Part shown: positions 9,719 to 18,604 of the stretch, one piece after another
How the letters are laid out: each line of letters opens with the position of its first letter
How positions within the stretch are numbered: position 1 is the stretch's first letter
Source of the DNA: Alphaproteobacteria bacterium
GTDB lineage: Bacteria > Pseudomonadota > Alphaproteobacteria > Rhizobiales > GCA-2746425
Reading direction: 5' to 3'
NCBI GenBank assembly: GCA_024743215.1
Contig: JANSWZ010000014.1
Location: 22,964-86,963 of the forward strand
Length of the DNA stretch: 64,000 nt
Made by a program: the position numbers and the translations under genes
The notes under the pieces: model-generated
What the model was told of the DNA's origin: nothing
The model's database searches: none
Seen by the model: the letters and a program-made list of their open reading frames with translations, nothing else

Positions 9719-10283
9719 TTTCAAATTCTCTCTTGAGGCCCGCTCCCCGCTTGACTTGTATCAACGAACCATTGGGTCCGTTACGCTGGAGGAAGTGTCG
9801 GATCTGGCAATTGTTTCCATTGCAGCGCCCCTGGATGGTGAAGCGGCCTTGCACAAGGTTGTTGATAAAAAACTGGGTGCGCAATGGCCCAGCATAGGCA
9901 CCTCGACGCTGACGCCCCACGGCCACCGCTTGCTCGGCTTGCAGGCGGATATGATCTTTGCGGTGTTTGCCCATCCGGGCGGAAGAGCAGAAGTATCCAT
10001 TCAGGATCAGTTGAGCGCCGATTGCTACGTTACCGATCAGTCTGATGCTTTTGTCGTTCTGGCAGTGGCCGGTTCAGGTGTGACAGACGCTCTGGAACGT
10101 GTTTGCCCGCTGGATTTGTCGTCCAAGGCCTTTCCCGTTGGCTGCACATTGCAGACTTCCATGGAGCATATTGGCGTCACAATCTCGAAACAATCCGAGG
10201 ACTGTTTCTGGCTGCTGGCAGCCACATCCTATGCGGGCAGCCTTTGCCACGCAATGGAGACCGCTGTCATCCAAACGCAGTGA
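9711..10283 (+). CDS. mgdD: N-methylglutamate dehydrogenase subunit D (SoxG-like)
   Basis: This is the 190-residue gamma-type subunit. It belongs to the SoxG/GcvT-C-like family and helps form the tunnel and folate-side surface of the complex. I chose the GTG at 9711, which overlaps the end of mgdC by 8 bases and follows a GGAAGGGGA ribosome site; the protein then begins SSFKFSLEARSPLDLY, as SoxG proteins do. An in-frame upstream extension into mgdC is an artefact. It is the last gene of mgdABCD and converges on gmaS across 142 bases. Confidence 0.85.
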   Translation: MSSFKFSLEARSPLDLYQRTIGSVTLEEVSDLAIVSIAAPLDGEAALHKVVDKKLGAQWPSIGTSTLTPHGHRLLGLQADMIFAVFAHPGGRAEVSIQDQLSADCYVTDQSDAFVVLAVAGSGVTDALERVCPLDLSSKAFPVGCTLQTSMEHIGVTISKQSEDCFWLLAATSYAGSLCHAMETAVIQTQ

Positions 10284-10425
10284 GCCAATCACAAGCTACG
10301 AATGACCGCGGACCACACTGAGCCTGCGTGTATTTGAAGATAGTGCGCTGACATCATTGTTATCGTGTCAGGAATGCCGCCCGGGGTCGCGGAATACATC
10401 CGGGAACCCAGGGGCCAGGCATGTT

Positions 10426-11757
10426 CTAGATATCCAGCGTATTATCTTTTTCCCATTGGGAAAAATGAGACGCATAGGAATTCCATTCCTGGAGCTTCAT
10501 TTTCAGATAGGCCGCTGAGAATTCTTGGCCCATGGCTGATTTAAGACTTTCGTCCTTGTCATAGTCCCGCAACGCATCCAGCAGATTCAGCGGCAAGCGC
10601 GGCGCGTCGGTGATTGTGTGACCTTCGGCGTACATATCGATGTCATGACGCTTGCCGGGGTCAGCTTTCGTGCGCACACCATCAAGGCCGGCAGCAATGA
10701 TAACAGCCTGCAACAGATAAGGATTGGCTGCGCCATCGGGCAGCCGCAGTTCAAAGCGGCCGGGGCCAGGAACACGCACCATGTGGGTGCGGTTATTGCC
10801 CGTCCAGGTGACCGTATTGGGAGCCCAGGTCGCGCCTGACATGGTGCGCGGCGCATTGATGCGTTTGTAGCTGTTTACCGTAGGGTTTGTAATGGCGGCC
10901 AGAGCAGAGGCGTGCTTCATGATACCGCCCAGGAAGTGCTTTCCCTTCTCAGAAAGCCCAAGCTCGGCTGTCGGTCCTTCGCCTTTCTCTGTGGCAAAGA
11001 CGTTGATCTTGGCCTTGTCACCGGGCGCGTCCCAGACCGAGATATGGGCATGACAGCCATTGCCGGTCAGGCCTTCAATGGGCTTCGGCATGAAGGTTGC
11101 GCGGAAGCCATGCTTTTCGGCAACTGATTTGGTCATGAATTTAAAGAAGGAGTGCTTGTCTGCGGTGATCAACGCATCATCAAAGTCCCAATTCATTTCG
11201 AACTGGCCATTGGCGTCTTCATGATCGTTCTGATAGGGGCCCCAGCCCAGCTCCAGCATGTAATCACAAATCTCGCGCACGACATCATAGCGACGCATCA
11301 CGGCCTGCTGATCGTAGCAGGGCTTTTCTGCCGTATCGAATGGGTCTGAAATCTGATTGCCATCCGGCGTCAGCAGAAAATACTCCGCTTCAACACCGGT
11401 TTTGACATGCATGCCCTCCGAAGCCGCCTCGGCCACCAATTTGCGCAACACATTGCGAGGGGCCTGCGCGACATCTTCATCTTCCATCACACAATTACCA
11501 GCAACCCAGGCGACCTCCTTTTTCCAGGGGAGCTGAATAACGGAAACAGGGTCTGGCACTGCCAGCATGTCCGGATGTGCGGGTGTCATATCCAGCCATG
11601 TTGCAAAGCCAGCGAAGCCAGCACCATCTTCCTGCATATCTGCGATGGCTTGCGCCGGGACGAGCTTTGCCCGCTGCCCACCGAACAGATCGGTGAAGGA
11701 AATCATGAAGTATTTGATGCCATTTTCTTTGGCGTATTTGGCCAGATCGATTGCCAT
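10426..11757 (-). CDS. gmaS: Gamma-glutamylmethylamide synthetase
   Basis: The 443-residue protein belongs to the glutamine synthetase fold, in the subgroup often named GlnT or type III. GmaS condenses methylamine with glutamate using ATP, the first step of the N-methylglutamate pathway. Visible signatures are the active-site GVEAEYFLL (residue 120), NDHEDANGQFEMNWDF, the ATP-site FMPKPIEGLTGNGCHAHISVW and NRTHMVRVPGPGRFELRLPDG. The immediate downstream context of mgs genes and the convergent mgd operon separate it from a housekeeping glutamine synthetase. It is the last gene of the mgsABC-gmaS transcription unit, 48 bases after mgsC. Confidence 0.92.
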   Translation of the reverse strand: MAIDLAKYAKENGIKYFMISFTDLFGGQRAKLVPAQAIADMQEDGAGFAGFATWLDMTPAHPDMLAVPDPVSVIQLPWKKEVAWVAGNCVMEDEDVAQAPRNVLRKLVAEAASEGMHVKTGVEAEYFLLTPDGNQISDPFDTAEKPCYDQQAVMRRYDVVREICDYMLELGWGPYQNDHEDANGQFEMNWDFDDALITADKHSFFKFMTKSVAEKHGFRATFMPKPIEGLTGNGCHAHISVWDAPGDKAKINVFATEKGEGPTAELGLSEKGKHFLGGIMKHASALAAITNPTVNSYKRINAPRTMSGATWAPNTVTWTGNNRTHMVRVPGPGRFELRLPDGAANPYLLQAVIIAAGLDGVRTKADPGKRHDIDMYAEGHTITDAPRLPLNLLDALRDYDKDESLKSAMGQEFSAAYLKMKLQEWNSYASHFSQWEKDNTLDI

Positions 11758-11805
11758 TTTCAGTCCTCAACAATGTCGTGGTAGTGGATCATGTTTTTCA
11801 GAATA

Positions 11806-13155
11806 TCAGTAGTTTCCGTCGCCGCCCGGCACCCAATTGGTGCCCGCCAAAGGAACGCCGGACATGGCCGACGCCTCGACAGTCAGGGCGCATAAATCTT
11901 CAGGTTCCAGATTGTGAACGTGGCTCTTGCCGCAGGCGCGCGCGATGGTCTGCGCTTCCAGCGTCATGACCTTCAGATAGTTGGACAGACGACGGCCGGC
12001 GGCAACAGGATCAAGCCTTGAGGCCAAATGCGGGTCCTGTGTGGTGATACCGGCAGGGTCCAGGCCCTCATGCCAGTCATCATAGGCACCAGCCGTTGTG
12101 CCAAGGGCGTTATATTCACTTTCCCATTTCGGGTCATTGTCGCCAATGGCGACCATGGCTGCGGTTCCGATAGAAACTGCGTCTGCGCCCAGAGCCAGAG
12201 CTTTGGCAACATCGGCCCCGGTGCGAATGCCGCCCGAAACAACCAGTTGCACTTCGCGGTGCATGCCCATGTCCTGAAGCGCCTTCACCGCTGGTCTGAT
12301 ACAGGCAAGTGTGGGTTGCCCGACATGTTCAATAAAGACGTCCTGCGTTGCCGCCGTACCGCCCTGCATGCCGTCCAGCACGACCACATCAGCGCCGGCT
12401 TTGATGGCCAGCGTTGTGTCAAAATAAGGTCTCGCGCCGCCGATCTTGATATAGATGGGCTTTTCCCAACCTGTGATTTCGCGCAATTCCATGATCTTGA
12501 TTTCAAGATCATCCGGGCCGGTCCAATCGGGATGTCGACAGGCTGAGCGTTGATCGATGCCTTTGGGCAAATTGCGCATTTCGGCAACCCGATCCGAAAT
12601 TTTCTGCCCCAGAAGCATGCCACCGCCGCCGGGCTTTGCACCCTGCCCGACAACCACTTCAATCGCATCAGCCCGGCGCAGATCATCCGGGTTCATGCCG
12701 TAGCGCGAGGGCAGATACTGATAAACAAGTTTCTGCGAATGCCCGCGTTCTTCTTCGGTCATTCCGCCATCACCTGTGGTGGTGGACGTACCGGCCATTG
12801 TTGCCCCGCGTCCAAGCGCTTCCTTGGCCTGGCCTGACAAAGCGCCGAAACTCATACCGGCAATGGTAATGGGGATATCCAGCTCAATTGGCTTTTTGGC
12901 AAAGCGTGTTCCAAGCGTGACCTTGGTTTCGCATTTCTCGCGGTAGCCTTCCAGCGGGTAACGTGAAATGGAGGCACCCAAAAACAACAGATCATCAAAA
13001 TGCGGCAGCTTGCGTTTGGCGCCACCGCCACGAATGTCGTAAATGCCGGTTGCGGCTGCGCGCCGGATTTCCGAGTTGATTGAATCTGTAAATGTTTCGG
13101 ATTTTCGCGGGTCAGTCTGCGGAATTCCGTTCCGAACATCGTTTATCTTGTCCAT
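11806..13155 (-). CDS. mgsC: N-methylglutamate synthase subunit C (glutamate-synthase FMN domain)
   Basis: The 449-residue protein corresponds to the central FMN-binding barrel of the large subunit of glutamate synthase, and is also known as GlxD. Key segments are GMSFGALSGQAKEALGRGA, GQGAKPGGGGMLLG, IKIGGARPYFDTTLAIKAGADVVVLDGMQGGTAA and VSGGIRTGADVAKALALGADAVSIG, the FMN phosphate site. With MgsA and MgsB it moves the methylamino group from gamma-glutamylmethylamide to make N-methylglutamate. It starts 12 bases after the mgsB stop. Confidence 0.92.
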   Translation of the reverse strand: MDKINDVRNGIPQTDPRKSETFTDSINSEIRRAAATGIYDIRGGGAKRKLPHFDDLLFLGASISRYPLEGYREKCETKVTLGTRFAKKPIELDIPITIAGMSFGALSGQAKEALGRGATMAGTSTTTGDGGMTEEERGHSQKLVYQYLPSRYGMNPDDLRRADAIEVVVGQGAKPGGGGMLLGQKISDRVAEMRNLPKGIDQRSACRHPDWTGPDDLEIKIMELREITGWEKPIYIKIGGARPYFDTTLAIKAGADVVVLDGMQGGTAATQDVFIEHVGQPTLACIRPAVKALQDMGMHREVQLVVSGGIRTGADVAKALALGADAVSIGTAAMVAIGDNDPKWESEYNALGTTAGAYDDWHEGLDPAGITTQDPHLASRLDPVAAGRRLSNYLKVMTLEAQTIARACGKSHVHNLEPEDLCALTVEASAMSGVPLAGTNWVPGGDGNY

Positions 13156-13167
13156 GATCGGACTTCC

Positions 13168-13851
13168 TTAATAGGCCGACGCATTGTCGACATTGAAATT
13201 GTAAAGCTGACGGGCTGAACCATAGCGTTTGAAATCTTCGGGCTTGGCGTCTGTGCCAGAGCGCTCAAGCAGGTCGCCAAGAATTTCCAGATGCTCGGCG
13301 CGCATTTCTTTTTCAACGCAGTCAGCACCCAGACTTTTGACGGTTCCACGGATGAACAGACGCGCTTCATAAAGCGAATCGCCCAACGCTTCACCAGCAT
13401 CGCCCAACACGACCAGATTTCCGGATTGCGCCATGAAAGCCGACATGTGTCCGATATTGCCATGCACGACAATATCAATGCCCTTCATGGAAATGCCGCA
13501 GCGTGACGAGGCATTGCCCTTGATGACCAGCAGACCGCCATGACCGGTTGCACCAGCATATTGGCTGGCGTCACCTTCCACGATCACCGCGCCGGACATC
13601 ATGTTTTCCGCTACGCCAGGGCCAGCAGATCCCGTGATGTGGACCGTAGCTTCCTTGTTCATCCCGGCGCAGTAATAGCCTGTTGAGCCACGCACCGCGA
13701 CTTCAATGGGACCATCCAGACCAACTGCAATTGCATGGCTGCCCTTGGGGTTCACGATTTCCCAGACGGTTTGATTTGTATCAGCCTTTTGCTGCTGCAA
13801 AGTGGCATTGACCGTGCGCAGATCGAGTTCGCTCATATCAAGTGTCTGCAT
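13168..13851 (-). CDS. mgsB: N-methylglutamate synthase subunit B (GXGXG domain)
   Basis: This 227-residue protein is the C-terminal GXGXG beta-helix domain of glutamate synthase as a separate chain (GlxC-like). Regular glycine pairs spaced along residues 55-175 (GSTGYYCAG, ITGSAGPGVAENM, YAGATGHGGLLVIKGNAS, VVHGNIGHMSAFMAQSG) form the right-handed helix. In glutamate synthases this domain is structural and transmits channel opening between the amidotransferase and FMN sites. It sits 3 bases from mgsA and 12 bases from mgsC. Confidence 0.9.
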   Translation of the reverse strand: MQTLDMSELDLRTVNATLQQQKADTNQTVWEIVNPKGSHAIAVGLDGPIEVAVRGSTGYYCAGMNKEATVHITGSAGPGVAENMMSGAVIVEGDASQYAGATGHGGLLVIKGNASSRCGISMKGIDIVVHGNIGHMSAFMAQSGNLVVLGDAGEALGDSLYEARLFIRGTVKSLGADCVEKEMRAEHLEILGDLLERSGTDAKPEDFKRYGSARQLYNFNVDNASAY

Positions 13852-13854
13852 GGC

Positions 13855-14751
13855 CTAATGCTCCCAGAAATACACGGTAGCGGGCTCTGGTTCCCAGACC
13901 CGGGCATCTTCAATGCCTGGCAGATTGACCAGCGCACGATATTCAGACCCAAAGGCCACATATTGATCGGTTTCGGCCATAACAGCCGGTTTGCAGGCAA
14001 TCGGATCGCGCACAACGCCAAACCCGTCCTTTGTACCAACAACAAATGTGAAGAAGCCATCCAGATCATCAAGACTTGACTCCAGCGCCTCACCCAGATT
14101 GCTGCCCTTGTTCATTCGGTCAGTCAGATAGGCGGCGGCCACTTCTGAATCATTCTCGGTTTCAAAGCTCATGCCTTCGCGCTTCAGGCTGCGACGCAAG
14201 CTGTTGTGGTTCGACAAAGAGCCATTGTGCACCAGACACTGATCAGAACCGGTGGAAAACGGGTGAGCGCCCATGGTCGTAATGGCAGATTCAGTGGCCA
14301 TGCGCGTGTGGCCGATCCCATGAGACCCGCTCATGGAGGCCACATCGAAACGCTGCGCCACATCTTTTGGCAGGCCGACTTCCTTGTAGATTTCAATGAT
14401 GTTGCCTGCGCTCATCACGCGAATGGAGGGTCGATGTTCAGCCAGAGCTGTGCGGATCACTTCCAGGTCTTGTGCTGAACTTTCCACAACAGCGTGTGTG
14501 TTCTTCACAGTGACTGATACAGATAATCCGGTCAGATCCTTGAGAAAAACATCCAGATCAGCGAAGTCAGCCGCCGGGTCATGGGACTGGACAGTCAGTT
14601 TTGAACCAGCATCCCTACCGTCGCCATATATGGCGATTCCAGCACTGTCAGGACCCCGGTCAGTCATGGTAACGAGCATGTCTGTCAACATGGCGCCAAG
14701 CTGCGGTTGCAACTTGGTGTCTTTAAGAAATAATCCAACAATCCCGCACAC
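13855..14751 (-). CDS. mgsA: N-methylglutamate synthase subunit A (class II amidotransferase domain)
   Basis: A class II glutamine-amidotransferase chain (298 residues) that hydrolyses the amide donor for N-methylglutamate synthesis. The catalytic residue of this family is the N-terminal cysteine exposed after methionine removal. The GTG at 14751 is followed immediately by TGC, giving M-CGIVGLFL, and an AGGGAG ribosome site lies 7 bases upstream. I therefore prefer it to the longer reading from 14817. Other family motifs are the GHTRMATESA and VHNGSLSNH segments and a DSE-VAAYL stretch. It is the first gene of mgsA-mgsB-mgsC-gmaS. Confidence 0.9.
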   Translation of the reverse strand: MCGIVGLFLKDTKLQPQLGAMLTDMLVTMTDRGPDSAGIAIYGDGRDAGSKLTVQSHDPAADFADLDVFLKDLTGLSVSVTVKNTHAVVESSAQDLEVIRTALAEHRPSIRVMSAGNIIEIYKEVGLPKDVAQRFDVASMSGSHGIGHTRMATESAITTMGAHPFSTGSDQCLVHNGSLSNHNSLRRSLKREGMSFETENDSEVAAAYLTDRMNKGSNLGEALESSLDDLDGFFTFVVGTKDGFGVVRDPIACKPAVMAETDQYVAFGSEYRALVNLPGIEDARVWEPEPATVYFWEH

Positions 14752-14843
14752 GGGCACACTCCCTAGATCACGCGTAATATCTAGAAAAACGCTAACACCA
14801 ATAATTGGCGTATTCAACTGTGAGGAATGAAATTTTCTCCTGA

Positions 14844-14860
14844 GGCAAATTTAATTTGCC
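14844..14860. promoter_or_regulatory. Inverted repeat in the mgs promoter region
   Basis: A perfect 7-base inverted repeat with a 3-base AT spacer (GGCAAAT, TTA, ATTTGCC) lies 92 bases upstream of the mgsA start and 106 bases downstream of the XRE-cupin gene stop. Its position in the only gap between the regulator and the mgs operon suggests an operator, possibly for that regulator. There is no direct evidence of binding. Confidence 0.4.
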
Positions 14861-14965
14861 TGTTTGGATGAGAGAAATGTGGCCGGCATAGGCAGCCCGG
14901 CAAGCGAACACCGGCTCTTCATGCGAAAAGCCTGTCTTCAATTGCAGAATTTTGACGTTTATTGC

Positions 14966-15631
14966 CTAGGAACTGGCAGAATAGGAGATGATCGACAGAT
15001 AACGTGCGGGCAATTCCACGAGTTTGGTCGGGCCATGGGGCGCATCTGCATCAAAAAACAGGCTGTCTCCGGCCTCCAACTCATACACATTGTCACCATG
15101 GCAATACTGAACCTTGCCCTCCAGCATATAAATGAACTCCGCGCCATCATGCTGAAAGTCCGGAAACGTATCGGATTCTGCGTTGAGCGTAATCAGATAG
15201 GGCTCAACAATAACGCCGGATGAATTGGCACCCAGATGTCCCAACAGATTATACTGGTGTCCCGCCCGCGTGCCGCTTCTGTCGGCCGCAACTCCGGTGC
15301 CAGCTTTGACAAACACTGATTCCCGTTTTTCTTCAAAGCTGTGAAAGAAGGATGTGATCGGCACACTCAACGCATTGGCCAAAACCTGAAGCGTGGTCAA
15401 AGACGGCGATGTCATGCCATTTTCAATTTTGGACAGCATGCCGATGGATAGTCCGGTGGTCTTTGCCAGATCGGCCACGGTAATACCATGCGTGCGGCGA
15501 AAGCCCCGAACCTCACGGCCAATCGCCACTTCAAGATTTTTTTCACGAATCTCTTTTTTTTGACTATGCGGGTCCTGCGAAAGCGCGGGCCTTGCAGTCA
15601 GACCATCTGGCTCGATGTCACTCACCTGCAT
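14966..15631 (-). CDS. XRE-family regulator with C-terminal cupin domain
   Basis: The 221-residue protein has an N-terminal XRE helix-turn-helix at residues 37-90 (VADLAKTTGLSIGMLSKIENG, followed by SLTTLQVLANAL). A C-terminal cupin fold spans residues 140-215 (PYLITLNAESDTFPDFQHDGAEFIYMLEG, then the second cupin motif around GDSLFFDADAPHGP). This PuuR-like architecture commonly senses small amino compounds. It lies upstream of mgsA on the same strand, so it is probably a local regulator of methylamine genes; this is inferred from position only. Confidence 0.88.
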   Translation of the reverse strand: MQVSDIEPDGLTARPALSQDPHSQKKEIREKNLEVAIGREVRGFRRTHGITVADLAKTTGLSIGMLSKIENGMTSPSLTTLQVLANALSVPITSFFHSFEEKRESVFVKAGTGVAADRSGTRAGHQYNLLGHLGANSSGVIVEPYLITLNAESDTFPDFQHDGAEFIYMLEGKVQYCHGDNVYELEAGDSLFFDADAPHGPTKLVELPARYLSIISYSASS

Positions 15632-15689
15632 TCCAATTCAGAACGGTTCAACCAACTCTCCTATAGCAAACCTCCGCTGGATTTCACAA

Positions 15690-15875
15690 ATGAAAGAATT
15701 CGATTACCAACGCAATCTGGCAACCTCAGGCGAAGAGGAAATGCTGAAGATTCTCAACGCCGCTATGAAAATCAAAGACAATGTCAATTCGGCTGCTTTC
15801 CACGAAGCCGCGCGGACCCGGCCTGGAACCAGTTTGTTGAGAATTACGGATCGAACATCATGGATTGAATTTTGA
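15690..15875 (+). CDS. Possible small protein of unknown function
   Basis: An open frame from the ATG at 15690 encodes 61 residues (MKEFDYQRNLATSGEEEMLK..., ending RTSWIEF). It is mostly charged, has no transmembrane segment, and shows no family I recognise. It occupies the 421-base gap between the XRE-cupin and LysR genes, which otherwise shows nothing. No convincing ribosome site precedes it, so it may not be translated. Confidence 0.25.
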   Translation: MKEFDYQRNLATSGEEEMLKILNAAMKIKDNVNSAAFHEAARTRPGTSLLRITDRTSWIEF

Positions 15876-16052
15876 AAGCTTTGCCAGCCAAAAACGCACA
15901 ATTTCGGACAGGCGAGTTTCTGGATGTCTGACAAGGGATTGACCGGCCCATTCTTTTATCATTTTTTGCATGCTTTATCCATCGCAGGTGTGCTCACCAA
16001 TTCCTGGACAGGTTTATGCTCAGGCAGTTGATATAGCTCACTGCACTCAAGC

Positions 16053-16982
16053 CTATGAGATGTTGGCAACTTTGCGTATGATCTCTTTGCTTTCGATGGC
16101 AAAAGCCTCGGTCACCAAATTCAGCTGATCACCCATGACTTTTCCATCGGCAGCAAACAATCCCCAGCTGTATGGAATGGGTTGGGCGATAGGCCGGATG
16201 GAAACGCCTGAGATAGGAACACCAAAGGCCGTGACCGGATCACAGATACCTATTCCCAATCCTGCACGTGCGGCCATCGCCGCGTTGAGAGAAGAATTCG
16301 TAACGAATTCTGACGCGGGTTTCACATTATGATCATCCAGGGAGCGGTTTATGGCCCGTCGAATCCGGTAATTATTACCGACCGTTGCAAGCCGTTCATC
16401 GGCAAAAACTGTTATAGGCAGCGGTTCCGGAGTATCGTGAGGCCCCCCCTCTTGAACAAGAGCGACCAATGTTGATTCAAAACGCTCAAGGCACTCCAAT
16501 CGCTCATGTTCCAATGGAAATGCAGAGAAGCCAAGATCGGCTGTCCTCTGTCGAAGAGCGTGAACAACCCGTTCGGCATTGGTCGTTTCGACATGAATGA
16601 AATCGGGCAGAACGCTCTTGATCCGAGACAGGATTGAAGCCACCAGCCCTGCTGACATGGTCGGTGTGGCAACAATGTCGATCGCCGCCATTCTGCCATC
16701 GCGTATTGCGTGAGCGCGATTGGTCAGATGTGTGAGATTGGCAATAACACGCCTGGATTCCTCAAAAAATACCATTCCCTTCTCAGTGGGAGATATTTTG
16801 GGTCCGTTGCGTTCAAACAGATTGAAGCCAACCCGTTTCTCAAGATCCCGGATCATTCGCGTTACGGCTGGCTGGCTGATATCAAGCATTTGTGCAGCTC
16901 CGGTCATCGAGCCACAGCTGACGACGGCTGTGAAGGCTTCCAGCGTTCGTATATCCGGACGTTCATTATTCTTTATTGACAT
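16053..16982 (-). CDS. LysR-family transcriptional regulator
   Basis: A 309-residue LysR protein. The winged helix-turn-helix is at residues 10-70 (LEAFTAVVSCGSMTGAAQML, DISQPAVTRMIRDLEKRVGF, LFERNGPKISPTEKG). It is followed by a periplasmic-binding-like effector domain. The ATG at 16982 places the DNA-binding domain at the N-terminus as usual; the longer open frame runs through the intergenic operator. It is divergent from the operon starting near 17183, with a T-N11-A box between them, so it very likely regulates that operon and itself. The effector is unknown; an amine or opine-like compound would fit the neighbours. Confidence 0.88.
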   Translation of the reverse strand: MSIKNNERPDIRTLEAFTAVVSCGSMTGAAQMLDISQPAVTRMIRDLEKRVGFNLFERNGPKISPTEKGMVFFEESRRVIANLTHLTNRAHAIRDGRMAAIDIVATPTMSAGLVASILSRIKSVLPDFIHVETTNAERVVHALRQRTADLGFSAFPLEHERLECLERFESTLVALVQEGGPHDTPEPLPITVFADERLATVGNNYRIRRAINRSLDDHNVKPASEFVTNSSLNAAMAARAGLGIGICDPVTAFGVPISGVSIRPIAQPIPYSWGLFAADGKVMGDQLNLVTEAFAIESKEIIRKVANIS

Positions 16983-17025
16983 AGTTGCGAACCCAAAATT
17001 ACAATGAGTCATTCTTAAGGCGATA

Positions 17026-17044
17026 CTATACGCAAAACGTATAG
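17026..17044. promoter_or_regulatory. LysR-type operator (T-N11-A box)
   Basis: A perfect inverted repeat CTATACG, spacer CAAAA, CGTATAG lies in the divergent gap. Its core ATAC-N7-GTAT (17028-17042) has the T-N11-A form used by LysR regulators. It is 44 bases upstream of the LysR start and about 140 bases upstream of the proposed start of the MFS gene, the expected position for the recognition site. Confidence 0.65.
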
Positions 17045-17182
17045 CTAACCAAGGGACGATTGATAAGGGGTAAGGACGGTGTCGTGCGAGCACGCAATTG
17101 GCGCAAAAGAGCTGAAGCATCAGACCGGCCAGACAAACCCGGTATGCGCAGCATTCCTGCTCGCCTCAAAACCCAGGCATGT

Positions 17183-18565
17183 ATGGAATGCACAAAGTAT
17201 CACAAGATTAGATCGGTGTCAGGCGTGTTGACCGGTCCGCTCGCAAACAAGACATTTCGGCGTCTGTTTGCAGCGCAAATTTGCTCATTGCTGGGCGTTG
17301 GCTTGCTGACAGTTGCACTTTCTTTGCTGGCGTTCCGTATCGGCGGCAGCGCCGCGGGTGGTCAGGTGCTTGGGCTGGTACTGGCATTGAAAATGGTCGC
17401 CTACGTATTTCTGGCACCATTGGCAGAGACACTATCAGAAGGAATATCGCGAAAACGTGTCATGGTTTCTCTCGATTTCGGCCGGATGCTATTGCTGTTG
17501 CCGATGGCGTTTGCCACCGAAATCTGGCAAATGGTGGCGCTGACCTTTGCGTTTTTTGCATTGTCAGCCGGTTTCACACCGTTGTTTCAGTCCGTGGTCC
17601 CTGAAGTGTTGCCAGAGGAAAATGACTACACTCAGGCGCTCTCCTGGTCACGCATCGCCTACACTCTGGAAGCTGTTCTAAGTCCGGTCATCGCCGCAAT
17701 ATTATTAAATTTGGTGACCGGTGAGGCGCTCTTCTATGCAGCTGCACTTGCATTTTTGGGGTCAGTTTTGGCGCTGGTCTGGGCAAAGATACCCAATGTC
17801 ATTTTCACAAGCCGCAAAGGAACGCTGCTGAAACGGACAGGATACGGCCTTTGGGTGCATTGGCATACACCAAGGTTGCGCGGTCTGGTCCTTCTCAAAT
17901 TTGCGCTATCGCTGGCAATGGCCTGGGTGTTGGTAAACTCCGTCGTCTATGCCGGAGTCCGCTTGGGCGATGCAGATGAATTTTTCCCAATCCTCATGGC
18001 GTGTTATGGCGCTGGTGCTGTTTTGGGTGCGATTATTGTTCCAGGAATGGTGCGCAAAAGCAGCGAGCGCACAGCCATGTTCACAGGAACGTTTGGGTTC
18101 GCGGTTGCAGGTGCGGCATTTGCGCTATTGCCGCCTTTAAGCCTTCCGGCATTGGGTCTGATTTGGGTTGCATTTGGCACAGCCTCATCTTTGACATTGA
18201 CCCCTGGAGGGCTTGTGATAACCAAATCCGCCACATCGCGCGATCGGCCAGCTGTGTTTGCTGCACAATTTTCGTTGAGCCATGCCGGATGGATGATTGC
18301 CTACCCCTTTGCCGGGTGGCTGGCAGGCTACACATCAGTTGAAATGTCTCTTCTCATATTGTCGATGATGTGTGCTTCGGTCGCCGTTGCGGCGCTTGCT
18401 GTCTGGCCCGCAAATGATCCGCAAGAACGAGCACATTCCCATCCAGGTCTGCCCAGCAATCACCCGCACCTGATATCGGTCCCCGCCATCGGCGCGCAGC
18501 ACCGGCATGTCCATGCATTTCGCATTGACGATTTACACCCGACCTGGGGCAAGGGGGCAGCCTGA
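17183..18565 (+). CDS. MFS transporter with histidine-rich C-terminal tail
   Basis: A major-facilitator protein of about 460 residues from the ATG at 17183; a GTG at 17216 is an alternative start. It has 10-12 hydrophobic helices and the loop-2 signature region (LAETLSEGISRKRVMVSLDFGR). It resembles the MFS_3-type exporters related to EntS and NreB. The last 40 residues form a cytoplasmic tail with many histidines (HSHPGLPSNHPHL, then HRHVHAFRIDDLHPTW), possibly metal-binding. It is the first gene downstream of the LysR operator and lies 39 bases before the monooxygenase gene. Substrate unknown; export of a product of the operon or of a metal are the main options. Confidence 0.8.
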   Translation: MECTKYHKIRSVSGVLTGPLANKTFRRLFAAQICSLLGVGLLTVALSLLAFRIGGSAAGGQVLGLVLALKMVAYVFLAPLAETLSEGISRKRVMVSLDFGRMLLLLPMAFATEIWQMVALTFAFFALSAGFTPLFQSVVPEVLPEENDYTQALSWSRIAYTLEAVLSPVIAAILLNLVTGEALFYAAALAFLGSVLALVWAKIPNVIFTSRKGTLLKRTGYGLWVHWHTPRLRGLVLLKFALSLAMAWVLVNSVVYAGVRLGDADEFFPILMACYGAGAVLGAIIVPGMVRKSSERTAMFTGTFGFAVAGAAFALLPPLSLPALGLIWVAFGTASSLTLTPGGLVITKSATSRDRPAVFAAQFSLSHAGWMIAYPFAGWLAGYTSVEMSLLILSMMCASVAVAALAVWPANDPQERAHSHPGLPSNHPHLISVPAIGAQHRHVHAFRIDDLHPTWGKGAA

Positions 18566-18604
18566 TGCTGACCTTTTCCCCGAACATTCTGTAGGATGGT
18601 TTGA

